Shown here: positions 37,343 through 50,900 of the stretch, one piece after another
How positions within the stretch are numbered: the stretch's first letter is position 1
Layout of the letters: each line of letters begins with the position of its first letter
Assembly (NCBI GenBank): GCA_949357655.1
Contig: CASHTG010000007.1
Location: 558,001-622,000 of the forward strand
Length of the DNA stretch: 64,000 bases
Source: Parascedosporium putredinis
Taxonomy: Eukaryota; Ascomycota; Sordariomycetes; Microascales; Microascaceae
Direction of reading: 5' to 3'
Made by a program: the position numbers and the translations under genes
The notes under the pieces: model-generated
Seen by the model: only the letters and a program-made list of their open reading frames with translations
What the model was told of the DNA's origin: nothing
The model's database searches: none

Positions 37343-38677
37343 TCTTCTTGATCGCAGCCGGTATGTTCAGGGTTTGCTCCCATTTGATTATTTCCATTTT
37401 CCAAACCCGGCACAGACCAATGCATACTTGTTTGTTGATGGAATCAAATGGGGGACTCATTTTTCTTTTTTTCCTTTTTCGTTGCTGCGTCAAATCCACA
37501 TTTTTGAGGCTTGAGATGTCTGTGAGTGTTTTTCTCATGCATGTAAAACATATCAGGACAAAGGCTGGACAGGCAAGCGATTGGCTTTTTTCTTCATCAC
37601 ATTTCCACCACGTTTCCTTTGAGCGCCGTACCGATTCCTCTTAAGCCCCGTCTCACCCATGTATAGACCATCACCAAGTCCTTGCTTTCCTCCAGCGATC
37701 TCTTCCCCCGTTTCTGCTTTTCTGCCAATGCCCCCACTAAATTTCTAACGTCTGTCCACCTCTACCCTCTTTGCACTCCGACGCGATCTCTGCCTTGGTT
37801 TGTTTGCCGCGCCCATCGAGCGTGCCTTGCCTCTCTTCTTCCACTTTATGTTTATAAGCGCTATTGAGGAAATAAGATGGAAAGCGCCTTTTTATTCTTT
37901 AAAATGAATCATCATGTAATCTGTGCCTTCAAGTTTGCTTCCGCGACTCCTGTGTGTACCATCGCTTGGTGGAATGAAGATTGGCGTCACGTCACACAGG
38001 CCCTAGTTACTCTCTTGACAAAGATGACGTTGTTCCAATGCCTCTATATTGAAAAGCGGAAACAAAGCAAAAGAAAAATCAATGGATATCATTCATGCTT
38101 AGCTCTACGTTTACTCCGCAAGTCGTACATGCAAATTTCGGGGTTTGGCGCGCCAAATCAAGCCCGCCCTCGCCCATGTCATCCAAAAGTTGGAATAAAA
38201 GGAGAGAAAAAGAAAAAGAAAATGCAAATGCCCGATTCCCCTAATATCCCGAAAACAACAGCTTCCAACAAGGATCCCTATCAAAAAAAGAACAAGGGGG
38301 AAGTGGTAGAAAGAAAGAGAAAAAAGTGAGGAGATGAGAGAGAGAGAGACAACGCCAAGCCCGACTCCGGGAAACCAATGGACAATGATGGCTCTGGGCA
38401 ACGAGTATTGTAGCACAATGCAGGCAAAATGTAGACCACCTCCCCGGTTTCAAAACTCCATATGAGAACTCCACGGGGCAAGAATAAGAGATGGGAGGAA
38501 TACAGTAGAAGGTTAGAAATAGAAAAAGAAAAGAGGTGTTGTGTGATGTGGGGGTTATAAAGGGTAGGATATCCTAATAGATATCGATGGATCCCTACAT
38601 GCCAGCCAACAGAGCCAGGCGACCTAGCAAAGGCTTGCAAAATGGCGTATTAAGTGGGAGCCCTGCGTCGTAGTCAT
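37343..38677. other. 1.3 kb convergent region between AAA ATPase and DUF3433 genes
   Basis: No gene seen. T-rich DNA after the AAA stop is a probable 3' UTR. A purine-rich stretch at about 38195-38355 contains AGAAAAAGAAAAAGAAAATG and a GAGAGAGAGAGAC repeat. Confidence 0.5.
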
Positions 38678-41600
38678 CTAGCCCCGTCCAAAAGCACGAC
38701 GAGGGCTCGCAATCAACCTCGCGAAAAATCCGGATCCAGCATCCTCGCCGTCCGCTCGACCGGTCGCCTTGGAAGCCCGGATAGCAAACGTTTCAGCCTG
38801 TGGGTCTCCGTTGCCTCGGACGGGCGCTCTCCTGCGCCGCCGGGCAGACTCCCAGCTCAGCTTGAAGCCCGTGGCGCCGCCGGCGCCCACGAAGCAAGTT
38901 TCAGGTCCGACTCGGACATCCACTCCGCGCCGCGCGGTAGGAAGCCAAAGATGTTGCCGTCGGCGAGGAAGGAGACTGTGGATGCAATCGAGTGCGGCGA
39001 GTGTGCCATCTTGAACGAGGGCGTTAGCATCCAAGAGATGATCGAGAGGGCAATCATGGCGGATAGGACGGCTTGAAGGACGCGCGTGGTGATGGGGTCC
39101 TGTTCCAGGCGTCGGAGGCCGGAGACGGCCGAGGTGGAGCGTACAGAGGCTTTGATAATGGGTTGCATGCTGGTTGTCAAAGCCGAGGGTCCATTACGCT
39201 GGTGACGCCCGAGGGCATATTCGACACATCCCCAATTACCCTCTGGGAATTGGAGAGAACCGAGGCCCGCCGTTTCGAATTGATAGACTGCGCGCGGAAG
39301 ATGCCGTGGTGCTCAATTATGCCATCAGCCACTACTTGCATAGCGGTATCACCTTCGGTCGATAGAGCGTCCGCGGGGATGGCGTAGCGCGAGTTCACAA
39401 GGAGGCTGAAGAATGGATCGAGAAGGTCGTCACTCGATATCTTGACAAGGGATTCATACGCCAACGTTTCCAACTCCATCGGGGACTCGCGGGCCGTCGA
39501 TTCATCCGTGATGGGCGGGTCGCTGGGGCTGATCTCAAACATTCGGCCGTGAAAGTTGACAGTCGTGTCGACTACTTCAACGGTTTCGTTACATGCCAAG
39601 GCCCCCGCACTGGTAACGCTGGTATCGTTTGTCCCCGGGTCAGCGAGATTACCCCAGATATAGAGCCAATCCGAGCATTGAGTCACGTCCCGTGCTGAGA
39701 GGGAGAGTCCGAACTGTAGGTCGCCGCTAGCAATTGTGCCACTGTTGGGTATGGTCGATAGCAGAGCATTGCTCACTTCGTCGCCGCCCTTGCCGTCAAA
39801 ACACCTCTCACCAGGGACGTCAATACGAAGTGGATTTCGGCGGCCTTGGATCCGGTAGTCTCCAGCCGTAAGATTCAAGTCTAGCTCCGTAAAGGCGAAG
39901 AGCCGGCACGACATCTTGGGCCGAATAGCGGGGAGTACGACGGAGGCAATCAGCTCTTCGGGGTCATTGGCCTCGTCTGTCTCTTGATCGAGAAGAGAGA
40001 CCTCCTCGGGCGGTGCCTCGAGGCCGAGTGTTTGGAACACGAGATTTTCAAAAGTGAAACGAGGATACGAGAAATTAGCGGCGAGGATGAGAGAGGCGGT
40101 TAGAGCGTCTGCGGCAGAGGAACAGGTCGCACAGCTTACGGGTGCCACGTTGGATGAATCTGCAAGGGCGCTCGGAAAGAAATCGACTGTCGGAATGGCA
40201 AGGTCTTGTGATAGGGGCACAGAGACTGCCGAGAATAACGTGCCCGAAAAGATGGCGAGCGTGGCGGCGAAAACAACGGCAAGCGCAGATGACAGGGCGG
40301 TGAAGCTTCGCGTGGCAAACGAGGTCCTGAGAATGCGAGGGAGAGACTTATCAAGCAGGTCCAGTGCTACAGACTGCTCAAAAGATCCACCCTTTGCTAG
40401 ATTGGCGTAGGGTAGCAGTCCCTTGAGGGAGAAGTCCGCGGCGGAGATATACACGGCAACGAGACCCAATAGGAGAGCAGGGCCGGCCGTGGTCCAGAGC
40501 ATATGACATACCCCGTCGTCGCGGATATCGACAAACCCTCCTCCATCCTCTGAGTGGGTTAGCAGGACTTGCAAGCCAGCGACCATTCCCGCCATTACCA
40601 CGAGACCGAGCCCTCTAGCTAACCAGGTTAAAGAGAGGGCTCACAGCTTTGCCCACCGGAGCCGGTCCGCCGGCATCGGTGGGATTGCTGGCATAAATTT
40701 TAAAATAACCCAGACCATCCTCGGTTTTGCGCTCATATGGCTCCACCCCAACAGAGTAGGTAGAGTCTTTGAGACGGTCCTGGAGAACCTGGGCGTCCGC
40801 AGCGCCAGTTCCTCGCAGTGCCTGGAGAAGGGTTTTGCTATGAGCCACGAGTGTTGCCTTACTTATAATTGAGGTAGGCGCACGTGGAAGAAACCCGTTC
40901 CTAGGTAAGAAGTAAAGGCCAATCACGCAGAGAGCGATACAGAACCCCAATAGCCCAGTCAAAATATGGACAGGCAGCGCCCTAACGACAAGCCTATCGC
41001 TGATGACCGTAGCCAGCCCTGTGGAAGGCTCTGAGGCCGGCTCCATAAGCCCTCTCGCGCGATAAACACCATGTACTGCTGAAAGTACTCGTCAACCATC
41101 TTTGATAGAAAGTTGCTGTCTTCGAGATTACTGAGACTCGGAGCGGCCGACGACCTTCGGGCTTTGTAGTTCAAGGCTGCAAGCATTGGAAGGTTGGCAT
41201 CGATAAACGTGTTGCTGCCGACGAGTTGGGCGGGATCCGAATAAGGGCCATTCGAGACCCCATTCTGGTCGACAGACTGGTAGCTCCTCGTGTGGGCTCC
41301 AATCAAATCAGCTACGTTAACGTTGGCTAGTTGGCGGGAAGTCGCGCCCTTGGTTGTGCCAATGGTCTCGAGCTCGTCTCCAATCTTAACGACACCAACC
41401 GAGGTGATGCTATACCGTGGCTTACACAGGACCTGGGTAGAGCGTAAGATAGATCCTCACCTCAGCATCATCATTGACTGATGAGCTGTCGTGGTCGATA
41501 TCGATCTCGGGGAAGATGACGGCAACCCTCTGGTCGTCTGGAGATCCCGAGCCTCCACAGGAACCGGGCTGGAAGGAGAGAATATACGTGCTGCTGTGTC

Positions 41601-42881
41601 CCTGTAATGTATTTGCTAGGGCTGAAGTCGCCACTTCGATCCTGATAGAGCAGGATGCCGTCGCAACCGTCAAGCCAATAACTGCATAAGCGCCGGAAGA
41701 GACGTAACGAAGGCTATCGAGGGTAATCCCCGCTGGTTCGCAATCCAATGCGCTCGTGAATCCATCGACGACCACATCCAATCTCGCAGACGCCGGTAGA
41801 TTGGCCGTGAACGATTGATACGCGATCGTGTCGGAAATGCAGTCGGGGAAGCTCAAATCAGTCAGTGCGACGCCGACCATGGAAAGAAAAGGCGCGGGGC
41901 CGAGTGATTGAAGACCAGCGTTCGTTTCGGTAAACACTGTTTGAAGGGTGATGGGTGTTGACGGCTTCAAAATGCCAATGAACGCCGGTGAGATGAGGGC
42001 GGTGGCGACAAGGACAAGAAGCCAGAAGAGGATGGTAATAGATGCCGTGATGGCGACAAGGAAGTCACCGTTAGCTAAAGCCTTAAATATCGCCACAATG
42101 CGCAAGTCAGAAGCATAGTCAAGTAATAAACTCTGTTCTGCTCGTATCGGGCCCTTGAAAAGCCGGCGCCACGGGGTGGTGGATTTAGCTTGATACTCTA
42201 CCCGAGTCCAAGTGGCGAGGAGTAAGGTGATGACTACGGTGCCGCCATATTGCCAGAAATAGTGCGTATATCTCCTGGGTGATCCCAACCCGCCGTTCTT
42301 GTTCGAGTAGTTGAGAAGGGCCTGTGCTACAGCTATCAGGGTAGCAAAGGCCAAGGCAAAACTGACCAAGACGGGCCATCGAAGATACCGCGGCCTCCAT
42401 GGAAGCGCCGCGCTGAGTTTGCCTTCTTCGGCGGCAATTTCTACAGGTGAGTCTCGGTCCCTATCGAGGGCGCGAACCGAGACCGTGGTCTGGGCCTTTC
42501 CTTTTTAGATACGCCAGGACCAGCAATGGGTTTTGTAAGAGGAAATTCAGGCCACTGTGAGGAGGAAGAGGATGAGGTACCGGGTCGCGGCATGTGAGAG
42601 GACGAGAGTTCCGGAGGGTTGCTTCGGACCTGTGGGCAAGGCAGATGCCGGTGGGCCCTGCGGGGAGCACTAAACGAGGTGTTTGCACGGTGGTAGGATC
42701 GTTCGGGGGAGGGTATAGGAGCACTCGATTCGGGAGTGGCGAGTCGGCTAGAGGAGATTGGAGGAGGGCGTCGGCTTGCCTCCCGGATGAATTTGTGATA
42801 AGAGTCCAGGTAGGTTTTGGCCGCCGCTTCACGATTCTGAGGAGGGCTCCCTGTGCGTATTGGAATGTTAAAGAGAGACAT
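38678..42881 (-). CDS. DUF3433-type large multi-pass membrane protein
   Basis: A single long gene on the minus strand is read in pieces of different frame: 42881-42441, 42369-41422, then LCKPRYSITSVGVVKIG... to 41306-41047, 41046-40615, 40601-39181 and 39180-38678. Frame changes near 42490, 41450, 41047, 40612, 39180 and 38890 are each repaired by adding one or two bases. The protein of about 1,400 residues starts with a Ser/Pro/Arg-rich tail, then has two similar halves. Each half contains membrane spans (for example VSFALAFATLIAVAQALL, ITILFWLLVLVATALI, VHILTGLLGFCIALCVIGLY, LLLGLVAVYISA) and a large extracytoplasmic portion. The CKPRYSI segment and tandem layout match the fungal DUF3433 family, whose role is unknown. 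The start at 42881 is the first ATG of the disordered tail and is not certain. Confidence 0.8.
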
Positions 42882-45800
42882 TGCTTGAAGCTTCCTGAGT
42901 CAGGGAAGACTGATATGGGGAATGCAAGCTCGAAATGGAGCTTGATTCAGCTATCAGCTCGTCAATATCCGGCAGGAACTACCCCAGCACTCGCACCATA
43001 TAGATGTCGAGAATCATCATGGTACGTTGAACTTTTCTTTCGCAAGGGTTTTCCGGTGAAGGAGACCGTCGCAATCGAAGGCTGCGGTTGTGTTGTTGGG
43101 TATTGCGGTGCAAAGCTCAAGCGGCGCTCAGCGATGTATGAGGACGATCAATTTGTGTCAGACTTGGAAGTAGCAGGAATCGTAGATTAGCGTGGCCCTC
43201 TTTCAGTTAAGATTTCGGACCATCTCAAAAGAATGTCGCTTGTTTGTCGGAAAGAGACAGGAACGAGTGTGGTGTTTCCGCAAAGTTGGTGTGAGGAAGT
43301 AAGATGCCGTCGATATCGCACGATCCTAAGGTGTTGGGCTGTCTTGTTATCCAAGCCAGTCAGCAACAACCAGGAAATGGTGTGGGGTAAGAAAATGTGA
43401 GACGGTTCTAATGGCGGAACCGAAAGAAAGAGAGGAGCGGAGTCAGAAGCTGGACGAAGACTGATGTGGTTCGGATGTTCTTCTTGCACGGCGGATCGTC
43501 TCCTTCTCGCTGTCTCGCTAATTAAGTGATGAGCAGATCAATCTGTGATGGTGCGGCATTGATCGAGCAGGGTCGAGGCTCTTGGCACGGTTATGTACAA
43601 GTGGATGAGGAGATGGGATGCATAGGCTAGACGTATCGGCCTGCAAGAGAGAGTAAGCTACGTAAGTGAGGAGGAGAAAGAACCAGGCATTGAATGATGA
43701 GCATTGATAAACGGTAGCCGGGGGTGGCAAGGATCACAAGCAACAGAGCGCTGGAGTAGGTATTTAAAAGAAGGGGATGATCTGGGGGCCAAGACGGAGC
43801 CGGGATGAAGGGGGTGTCGTACGGGGATCAGCGTCGACTGTTCGGATAGCAGAGTGATGAGACTCCCCACCAAGCTCTGGGCAGCCCTCGTTGACCCTAG
43901 GCCCGTTGCCCGCGGAGCTTGGCGTAAAAAGAGTCTCCATGTGTTATCTACTTTGATATCGCCGGGCTTGATGCCTACCTCGTGTTGATGCTAGCATCCT
44001 GCAGCTTCGCTTCAGCGTGGCGTAGCGGGGCGGGGCGGCGTGAGCCGGATCCCAACTTGCCTTGATCTCCTTGTTTTTTTCTTTACTATGTTTTTTTTTC
44101 TCTTCCTTTGTTTTATCTTTTGGGTCTATTCTTTCCTAAGAGAAATGGAGACCAAACATCCCATTGCTAAGCATCCGAACTCGACGCACACGGTGAGCGA
44201 GGTAGGACCGTTTCAGACGAGCACCCCGCGAGGCCCTCGGCCGGCGAGCCGGCATCATTGGCGATTCTTGGAAACCCTCCAAGATTGGCCCATCGCCGAC
44301 TTGTTCCGCCATTTTTTGTTTCGTAATAGTGAGCTGCTTTAAGCTGGGGGAGGGGCTCCTCGCTCAAATAGCGGAGGCTGGGCCAGCAGCCTTTCCCTCA
44401 GCCAACAAGACGCTCCCAGGTAGTTCGAGATGGGTTTCCGGTTGGCGGAACGGCGGAATGGCGCGATGGAGGAGGGTGTTGGGAGGCAAACGTCGAGCCT
44501 GAATCGGTGGACGGCAGACTGAGACCAGGCGACAAGGGTATGAAACTGACGCCTCCATGGCGGTTGTGTGAGCCGTGTCACAGATTTTGGTGGGCAAGTC
44601 CTCTTTGGGCGGTACATGGACTGGACAAGCACGAACAATGACCATGGGTGGAGGGGTGACATCGCCGAAGAAGCAAATAATGAGCCCCAGCGAGCTGCAA
44701 AGCCACCAAAAGGAAAGGAGATGGATACGATGCTGAAATTCAATCACGAGTCATTTTTAATTATTTTCTTTGTTTTTGAACCCCTCGATATTTTCTCGTC
44801 GTCCTATGCACCTTCCCCGAGCGATTGTGGCGTGGTGCTCGGCGATAGAATGTACCTTCCCTCCCTTGGATGTTTCGGATTGTGCGTGCGGTGCCTCGCG
44901 GTGCCTTGCGGTGCCTGAGCGTGGGCTGGCGTGAGATTCTGAAGTGAAGCCCGTTGCTCTTACTTGCAATCTCCTCCAAAGCCGCAATGCATGAATCCGA
45001 CATTTGGCACTTTGACAGCCCACGGGCTCATTAACCCTCTCAGGGTCTCCTGTCATGAAACAAAAATTCTGCCCCCAAGTTCTCTCTTCTTCGTCGCCCT
45101 TTTAACCGATTCTCCCTCTCTGGTGGCACTGAGCGGCCATCATGGGCCCACTTGCGCAGGCGGGTAAAAATCTATTGTCTGCACATCAATCCGGGGGACA
45201 GATTGCGGGCCCGATCAGAGGGCGAGTTGGCCCTGTCAACGTCATCACTGGATAGGTTTTTTTCCTCTTTCTATCTCGCGGCAATCCTGGCTGGCCCAAG
45301 CAGACCACAACCATGGGAGGGACCCCTATGCAGCTAGTCAAAGGACTTGATCAAGCGATCACGTACCTCAGCAGCGCCAGGAGCACTCTACGACACGAGC
45401 TATATCCCATAGTAGGAGGAGATCATGAGATCTATGGTGGATACACCAATTACCATTCTGGCGCAATCATCTCGGTGTCGGGGAACGAGATGGTGAACTG
45501 GGCTCTAGATTTAGCTCCGACCATTTAGCGAGACGCTTGGTCGTGAGGTAGAGATTTCACCATCTAGGAGCTATCACGCACCTCTCTCTTCGCACAGGTT
45601 TTTGGTTCCACCTCTCGCACATCCGGGTAAATATTCGCGACCAGCGGGACCGCCCTTCGCCGTCGCTCCCCACAAGGCCGCCCCTTGCCTAGAGGCCCCG
45701 TATTTGCGATATCTGCAAGGAACCCTCGGGTTCAAGACTGGACCGGTTGAACACTTATCAAATCAAATACCAGCCTATCGTTCGCTGTATACTCGCTCGT

Positions 45801-46966
45801 TTAAAAATACCTAGCGCTCGTGTAAAGGACAAGGGGCATGGGCAGAACCTTCGCCAGCTGTTTCTTGCTTGCGAGGGTTGTCGATGCTGACTGAGCTGGA
45901 GGCAACTGTGGGCGATGCCGAGGAGAGCGGGGACTTTCAGTCATGACTTGATTTCTTTACTATCTACCTTGGTACTAAGGTATCTTGGAACAAATTCCGG
46001 AAGAGCGATTCCCGCGCCCCAGCGCATTTGCTGCTCCAGCGCATTCTTGATGGGCAACCTCACCAACTAAAAATCAAGTATGCAAGGCTGGGCCGAGGAC
46101 AGCTGCGGGAGGGTGGAATGATGCGCAAGGCGAAATCGCTCTTCTCAGAGTCCAGTCGATGATTCCTGAAATTGTGAGAGGTGGAATGTAGATGGCACCG
46201 CTTGGAAACTTTCGGTTGCTAAATACGAAAACAGAAATGGTGGATGCAAGCAAGGGGGAAACAAAGATGATGAGTTCAATGTTGGCAAATCAATTGATGG
46301 TTGAGAAGGAAGATCAATTCTCATCAACGCTTCCTCCCTACCTCTAGCCGTTTCCTTGTGGGCCAAAAGGCTCCAGAAGTGATGTTTTAAAGCACGTTAA
46401 GGCGCAGTGAATAGCAGCCAGCCTATGAGCTGGAATTCGACTTATACTACCCCATGGAAATTTGAGGTCTAAAGAGGTTGAGAGAAGAATTGAGGAGGGG
46501 AAAAGAGCATGGAGAATACCCTGGAATCCTGGCGTGTCGAGTTGGAATTGGTATGATGACATACAGGATCATGCTGGATGTGTGGAATGAAGCCCTCTTC
46601 CAGATATAGATATCATCCATGACCTTGAAGACTATAAAGCGCAATCCAATTCGACAGAGAGCTTGGTCCTGTCCTCTGCTCATCAGTTTTTCTACGTCCA
46701 TCAAGTCGACCAACTGCCCCATCATCCAGCTTCGGGAAGCTCTAGCTAATCCTGTCAACTCACCAGCACCTCACCTCTGAATCAGCACCTTTCGCGAGAC
46801 CTCAACCCCACCTAACCCAAGCCCCAAACAGCGATTATACACCTCCGCCACCTCTTCTAGAACAACATCGAATTTCCTAATTCCACACACAAACCTACTC
46901 GTACCTTGCCAAGTCGCAAGCTTGACGCTCCCAAGACACGTCACATCACATCGATTTCTGTACACA
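42882..46966. other. 4.1 kb gene-free region between divergent DUF3433 and macro-domain genes
   Basis: The plus-strand ORF at 42594-43190 is antisense to the DUF3433 N-terminus. A 71-codon ORF at 45313-45528 begins in a good context (ACAACCATGGGA) but matches nothing known. A three-unit 10-nt repeat lies at 44888-44916, and a TATA-like GACTATAAAG near 46628-46637, about 330 nt upstream of the macro-domain start. Confidence 0.45.
44888..44916. repeat. three tandem GCGGTGCCT units
   Basis: GCGGTGCCT occurs at 44888, 44898 and 44908 with a period of 10 nt (one variable base between units). Intergenic; no function assigned. Confidence 0.8.
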
Positions 46967-47578
46967 ATGGCCATCACCACTGTTGAAAATATCCCCACCA
47001 TCGCGGAGCTGTACAAGCGGGGCAGCTCACCGCAGCCGCAAGCAGCCCGTACCCCCCTCCCAATCCTTCAATGATCGCGTGAGCGTGTACCGCGGGGACA
47101 TTACGAAACTCGAGGTCGGCGCCATCGTCAACGCCGCCAACGGGCGCCTGCTTGGGGGGAGGCGTCGACTACGCCATCCACCGCGCCGCCGGTCCTCAGC
47201 TCGTCCGGGAGTGCGCTACCCTGGACGGCTGCGAAACCGGCTCTGCCAAGATCACAAAGGGCTACGACCTCCCCGCCGAGAGGGTCATACACGCCGTGGG
47301 CCGTCTACAAAGCGGCCAAGGCAGAGGAGGCCAAGGCCGCTTTGGCGGGCTGCTACCAGAAGAGCCTCGAGCTTGCCGCCGAACACGGCTGCGGGAGCGT
47401 TGCGTTTAGCTCCATCAGCACTGGCATCTATGGCTACCCGAGCTTGGATGCCTCCCGAGTTGCTGCCGAGACAACGAGGAAGTTTCTCGAAGGCCCGGAT
47501 GGGGACAAGTTGACTCGGGTAATCTTTGTTACGTTTGAAACCAAGGACGTTGAGGCGTATGGAGAGACGCTGCCGTAA
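46967..47578 (+). CDS. macro-domain protein, MacroD/ADP-ribose hydrolase type
   Basis: MacroD-type enzymes remove ADP-ribose from proteins or deacetylate O-acetyl-ADP-ribose. The start MAITTVENIPTIAELYKRG is at 46967. Core motifs follow in order: RGDITKLEVGAIVNAAN (the NAAN loop), the glycine loop before VDYAIHRAAGP, CETGSAKIT, VIHAVG, and the ISTGIYGYP substrate loop, ending YGETLP. Three frame jumps occur at 47052-47057 (C run), 47154-47159 (G run) and 47298-47303. Each is repaired by adding two bases. The second then gives the expected four glycines (GGGGVD) and the third gives VGPVY; removing one base instead would leave only three glycines and no proline. Repaired length is 205 residues. 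The gene converges on the HELGH gene with 334 nt between stops. Confidence 0.9.
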
Positions 47579-47912
47579 GCAAAACCAGAGCATTCCTCCC
47601 CTCTTCTGGGCCCCTCTTGCAGGCTTGAGTGTGTACTAACCATGATACTCTTATAGTGAAATCTTTCCCCCAACAAGTAGTTAAATTAGAATGAAACCGC
47701 TGGAAATATGACTTGGATGGGAGATATGAGAATATCCATGGAGCCAGTGGGTAGGTGGTAGCAATTCAAAGTGGACCCTAACATTGGCATTCTTGTTATT
47801 ACTAGCATTCTCATTCAAGAGCGACGGCAAAAGGCCCATCCATAGTGTTCAAGATAGTCATGATTTCTTGCGCATCCTTGTCCCACACAACCTCTCTCGT
47901 GTAAATCCTAAC
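47579..47912. other. convergent 3' region
   Basis: 334 nt between the stop of the macro-domain gene and the stop of the HELGH gene; it must contain both 3' UTRs. No other feature seen. Confidence 0.5.
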
Positions 47913-50900
47913 TTACGCGCCACGGCGGCGGGGTTGCCCCAACGCTGCCTCTTCTCTCGTTCGAGGCAGGACCCGGCGAGCAAACCTCCACAGGGCATCT
48001 ATCGCCCCCTCAGGCAACGTGTAACCATCGAGCAACCTATCCCGAGGATAGGCCTCCGCCTCTTCCGCAATCTTGAAAACTAAATCTTCGTCCGTGTCTC
48101 CGCACGGCTTCGCTGGCTCGTCTCGATAGCCCCGCGGCGGAAAGCCTCAAACTGGTTCGCGAACCGGTCGTGCGTGGCAAAGGGACGAGGCGCTCCCGCT
48201 ATCCCAAAGGGCGCCTGTGCGAGGGTGGATCTCGCACGAGCGACTCGAGCCCTGCCGTCCGCACGTTGGTAACGGCTCTCTGCCGAGGAACTGCCCGCCC
48301 ATCTAGAACCAGAGGAGTCTTTTTAGGCGTGTGCGCCTCTTTCCTGGCGACCTCTTCCGACCGCCTCGCGTTTTCTTCCACCAGCCGCGCCCGCGCTTTT
48401 TCAAGTGCGATAAAGTCCTTCTCCCGCACCCCCGTGTCTCGCATATGAGTGCTTCGCATCTCGTACCTTGGGGCTCCGGGAGGTGGAGAGAACCGGTAGG
48501 GCGCCGGAGGCGGGCGGTAAGGGTATCATCGTTGCTTCCATCGGACATGGCGTCTTCGTCCTTTTTGATGGACGGGTACAAGTTCATGTGTTGGCGGATG
48601 GCTCTCTGCGCAAGTCCATTCTCCTTTCTGTGCGCTTCTCGCAGCGCCGTTAACTCCTGGACGAGTTTATTGTGTTCGAGTTCCTCCGCGGACACGATAT
48701 TCATCCCCTGCAAGAACGCCACCTCATTCTCGCATCGTCTCACCTGCTCGACTTGGTCCGCGAGCAGCGCATCCGCCAGGTCAATGTCTTGCGTGCTGAC
48801 CACCTTACCCCCGCCGAGGTGAACATGGGCCTGCCGCGCTCTCAGGTCCATCAACTCCGTCGCGAGCTGTTGGCACTTGGCCTCGGCTTCCGTGAGCTCC
48901 ATCTGCGCCTTGTAGGCGGGGTCGGTTACCCGGCGCCGGGTATGGAGATCCTGGAGCTCCGCTTCCTTGGCCACGATGAGAAGGGCGAGGCGCTCTTGCT
49001 CGGCGGAGGCCGTCTGGATAATGGGGATGGCCGAGACCGCCGCCGCCGGGTTGCCGTGCGCCACGCCCAACTGGCCCAGTCCTACCATCATATCTGCGGT
49101 CCTGAGCTGCTGGCGCCTTTCGGCGCTCATCAGCATGTTGGGAAACTGCACCGGCCCTGGTGCGGGGTCCGCCAGGGTCTGGCCCATCTCGTTCAGGGGG
49201 CGTACTTGCTTGTACAAGGGCACCGGCGTGACGCCGTTGATCAGGGTCACGGCCCGATCGAATCGCGCAATCTGCTGGGTGGTCATCCTCTTGAGCGAGT
49301 CGGTGACGTGCCGCGCCCACAGTCTAGAGGGCGTTCGCCGCGTCGCTTTGCCGCGGCCCAGGGTCTTGAGGGCGGCACGCCACCCGGACGGGTTCAGCTG
49401 GGTCTGGTCGGTAGTCACGTAATCCAGCAGTGTGCCTATGCGCTCGGAGCAGGCTACGAGCTCCGCGTTCCAGAAGCGGAGGCTAGTATCATAGTTCATG
49501 ACGGGCACGACCAGCATGATGAACTCGCGAACTTGCTGGAGGATCTGGCCCAGCGAGTCCTTCATCTCTTCGCTATACGTATTGGCCATTGTTTCGCGGT
49601 CTCTGGTCTGCATAGCGTACATGTCAAAGATGACGTTTTCCAAAAGTCCAATTCCCAGTTATACAGGGAGAGGATTTCAAGTATGAGAACTTTGATCCGG
49701 CGGGAGTAGAATTGCGCGCCGAGTTGCAAACTGGTGAGAAAGCCTACTGCGTCATCAGACTTGACATGCTCCGACCCCGTTGGGGCCTTCATGCCTGGCA
49801 AGGTCATGACCATAAGCAACCACTCCTGCAGCATGTACTGAACAAACTGGCTCAAGGCCGGATCGGTCAAATTCTGGGCGCGGTAGTACGTGTTCACTTC
49901 GATGAGCACGCACTTCAGCGCAAACAGCTTCTCCTCGAGCTGCATCATGCGGATATCAAAAACTTCTCGGAATTTCTTCCACCTACTCATGGCAATATTG
50001 AGACGACTCTTTTCCCCGAGGAGACAGATTATGTAGTTGACCGCGATAGGGAAATTCGCTTCGCTGAGAAACTCGATGGCGTCCTCAATCTCTCTTTCGA
50101 TGGCCGGGAGGCTTTTGTAGCAGGCGACGAAGTGCGTCCACCGGTTTTCGAGGAGCTGTGTCGTCAGCTTGTGGGGGTAGTTGGTGGCTTGGATCCGGAG
50201 GGCCCCGAGTCCGTGGGATGGGATGACCACGTCCCAGAATTCCTTGCTGAACAGCTTTTCAAACGTGTGGATCGGCAGGCAGAGCTGGTATGGGTCTGGG
50301 TGAGACGGCGGCCAGCCCAGGACAGGAGCCCCGAACTTGTTCTCCTCATGCGCGGGAGAGGGCCAGCGCTCCATTCGGCAGGCCGAGGTGTTGTACCAGT
50401 AATCCTCCGGGAGTTCTCTGCTCATGTTCGAGAGCAAAGAAGTTGCTGCACCACCGAAAAGCTAAGGGGGAAGGGGGATTGTTAGTATTCTGGGCGGCGT
50501 GCTCGCCGGAAAAGGCGAGCGGTCGTCTCTAGGATATAAACTTACCCAGTTCTCAAAGGCAAATCCCACCTCGGCCACTTGTTCCGACTCAAAGTATGGC
50601 TCAGTCAGATTATGCTTAAATATAGCATAAGCATCCTTGAAGAACTGTTTGTGGTCCGCGCGATATAAGGAGCCTAGAACCGCTTTGGGTGAACATAGCA
50701 ACGTCTCGCCGCTGGATGAAAAGGCGTGCTACGTTCCCGGAGTTAGCAATTTCATGATAGCCCCCTTTTGTTTTCGTCACCTTAACCTAATCTACGCTAG
50801 GGGTAACGATACGTGGTAGGAATGGGCCCAGGGAGGGGGCGTTGGGGGCGGGGGCAGGAGGAGAGAGGAGGCTGGAGGCAAAAAGGGATTGTATTGTTAC

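Noticed and set aside
41450..41480. 28-nt intron GTGAGG...CCCAG in the DUF3433 gene
   Set aside because: Too short for a spliceosomal intron; a frame loss is more likely.
42594..43190. 198-codon plus-strand ORF
   Set aside because: Overlaps the DUF3433 N-terminus antisense and has no motif.
48672..49709. 345-codon plus-strand ORF
   Set aside because: Antisense shadow of the GC-rich coding exon of the HELGH gene, whose minus-strand reading is continuous with spliced upstream exons.
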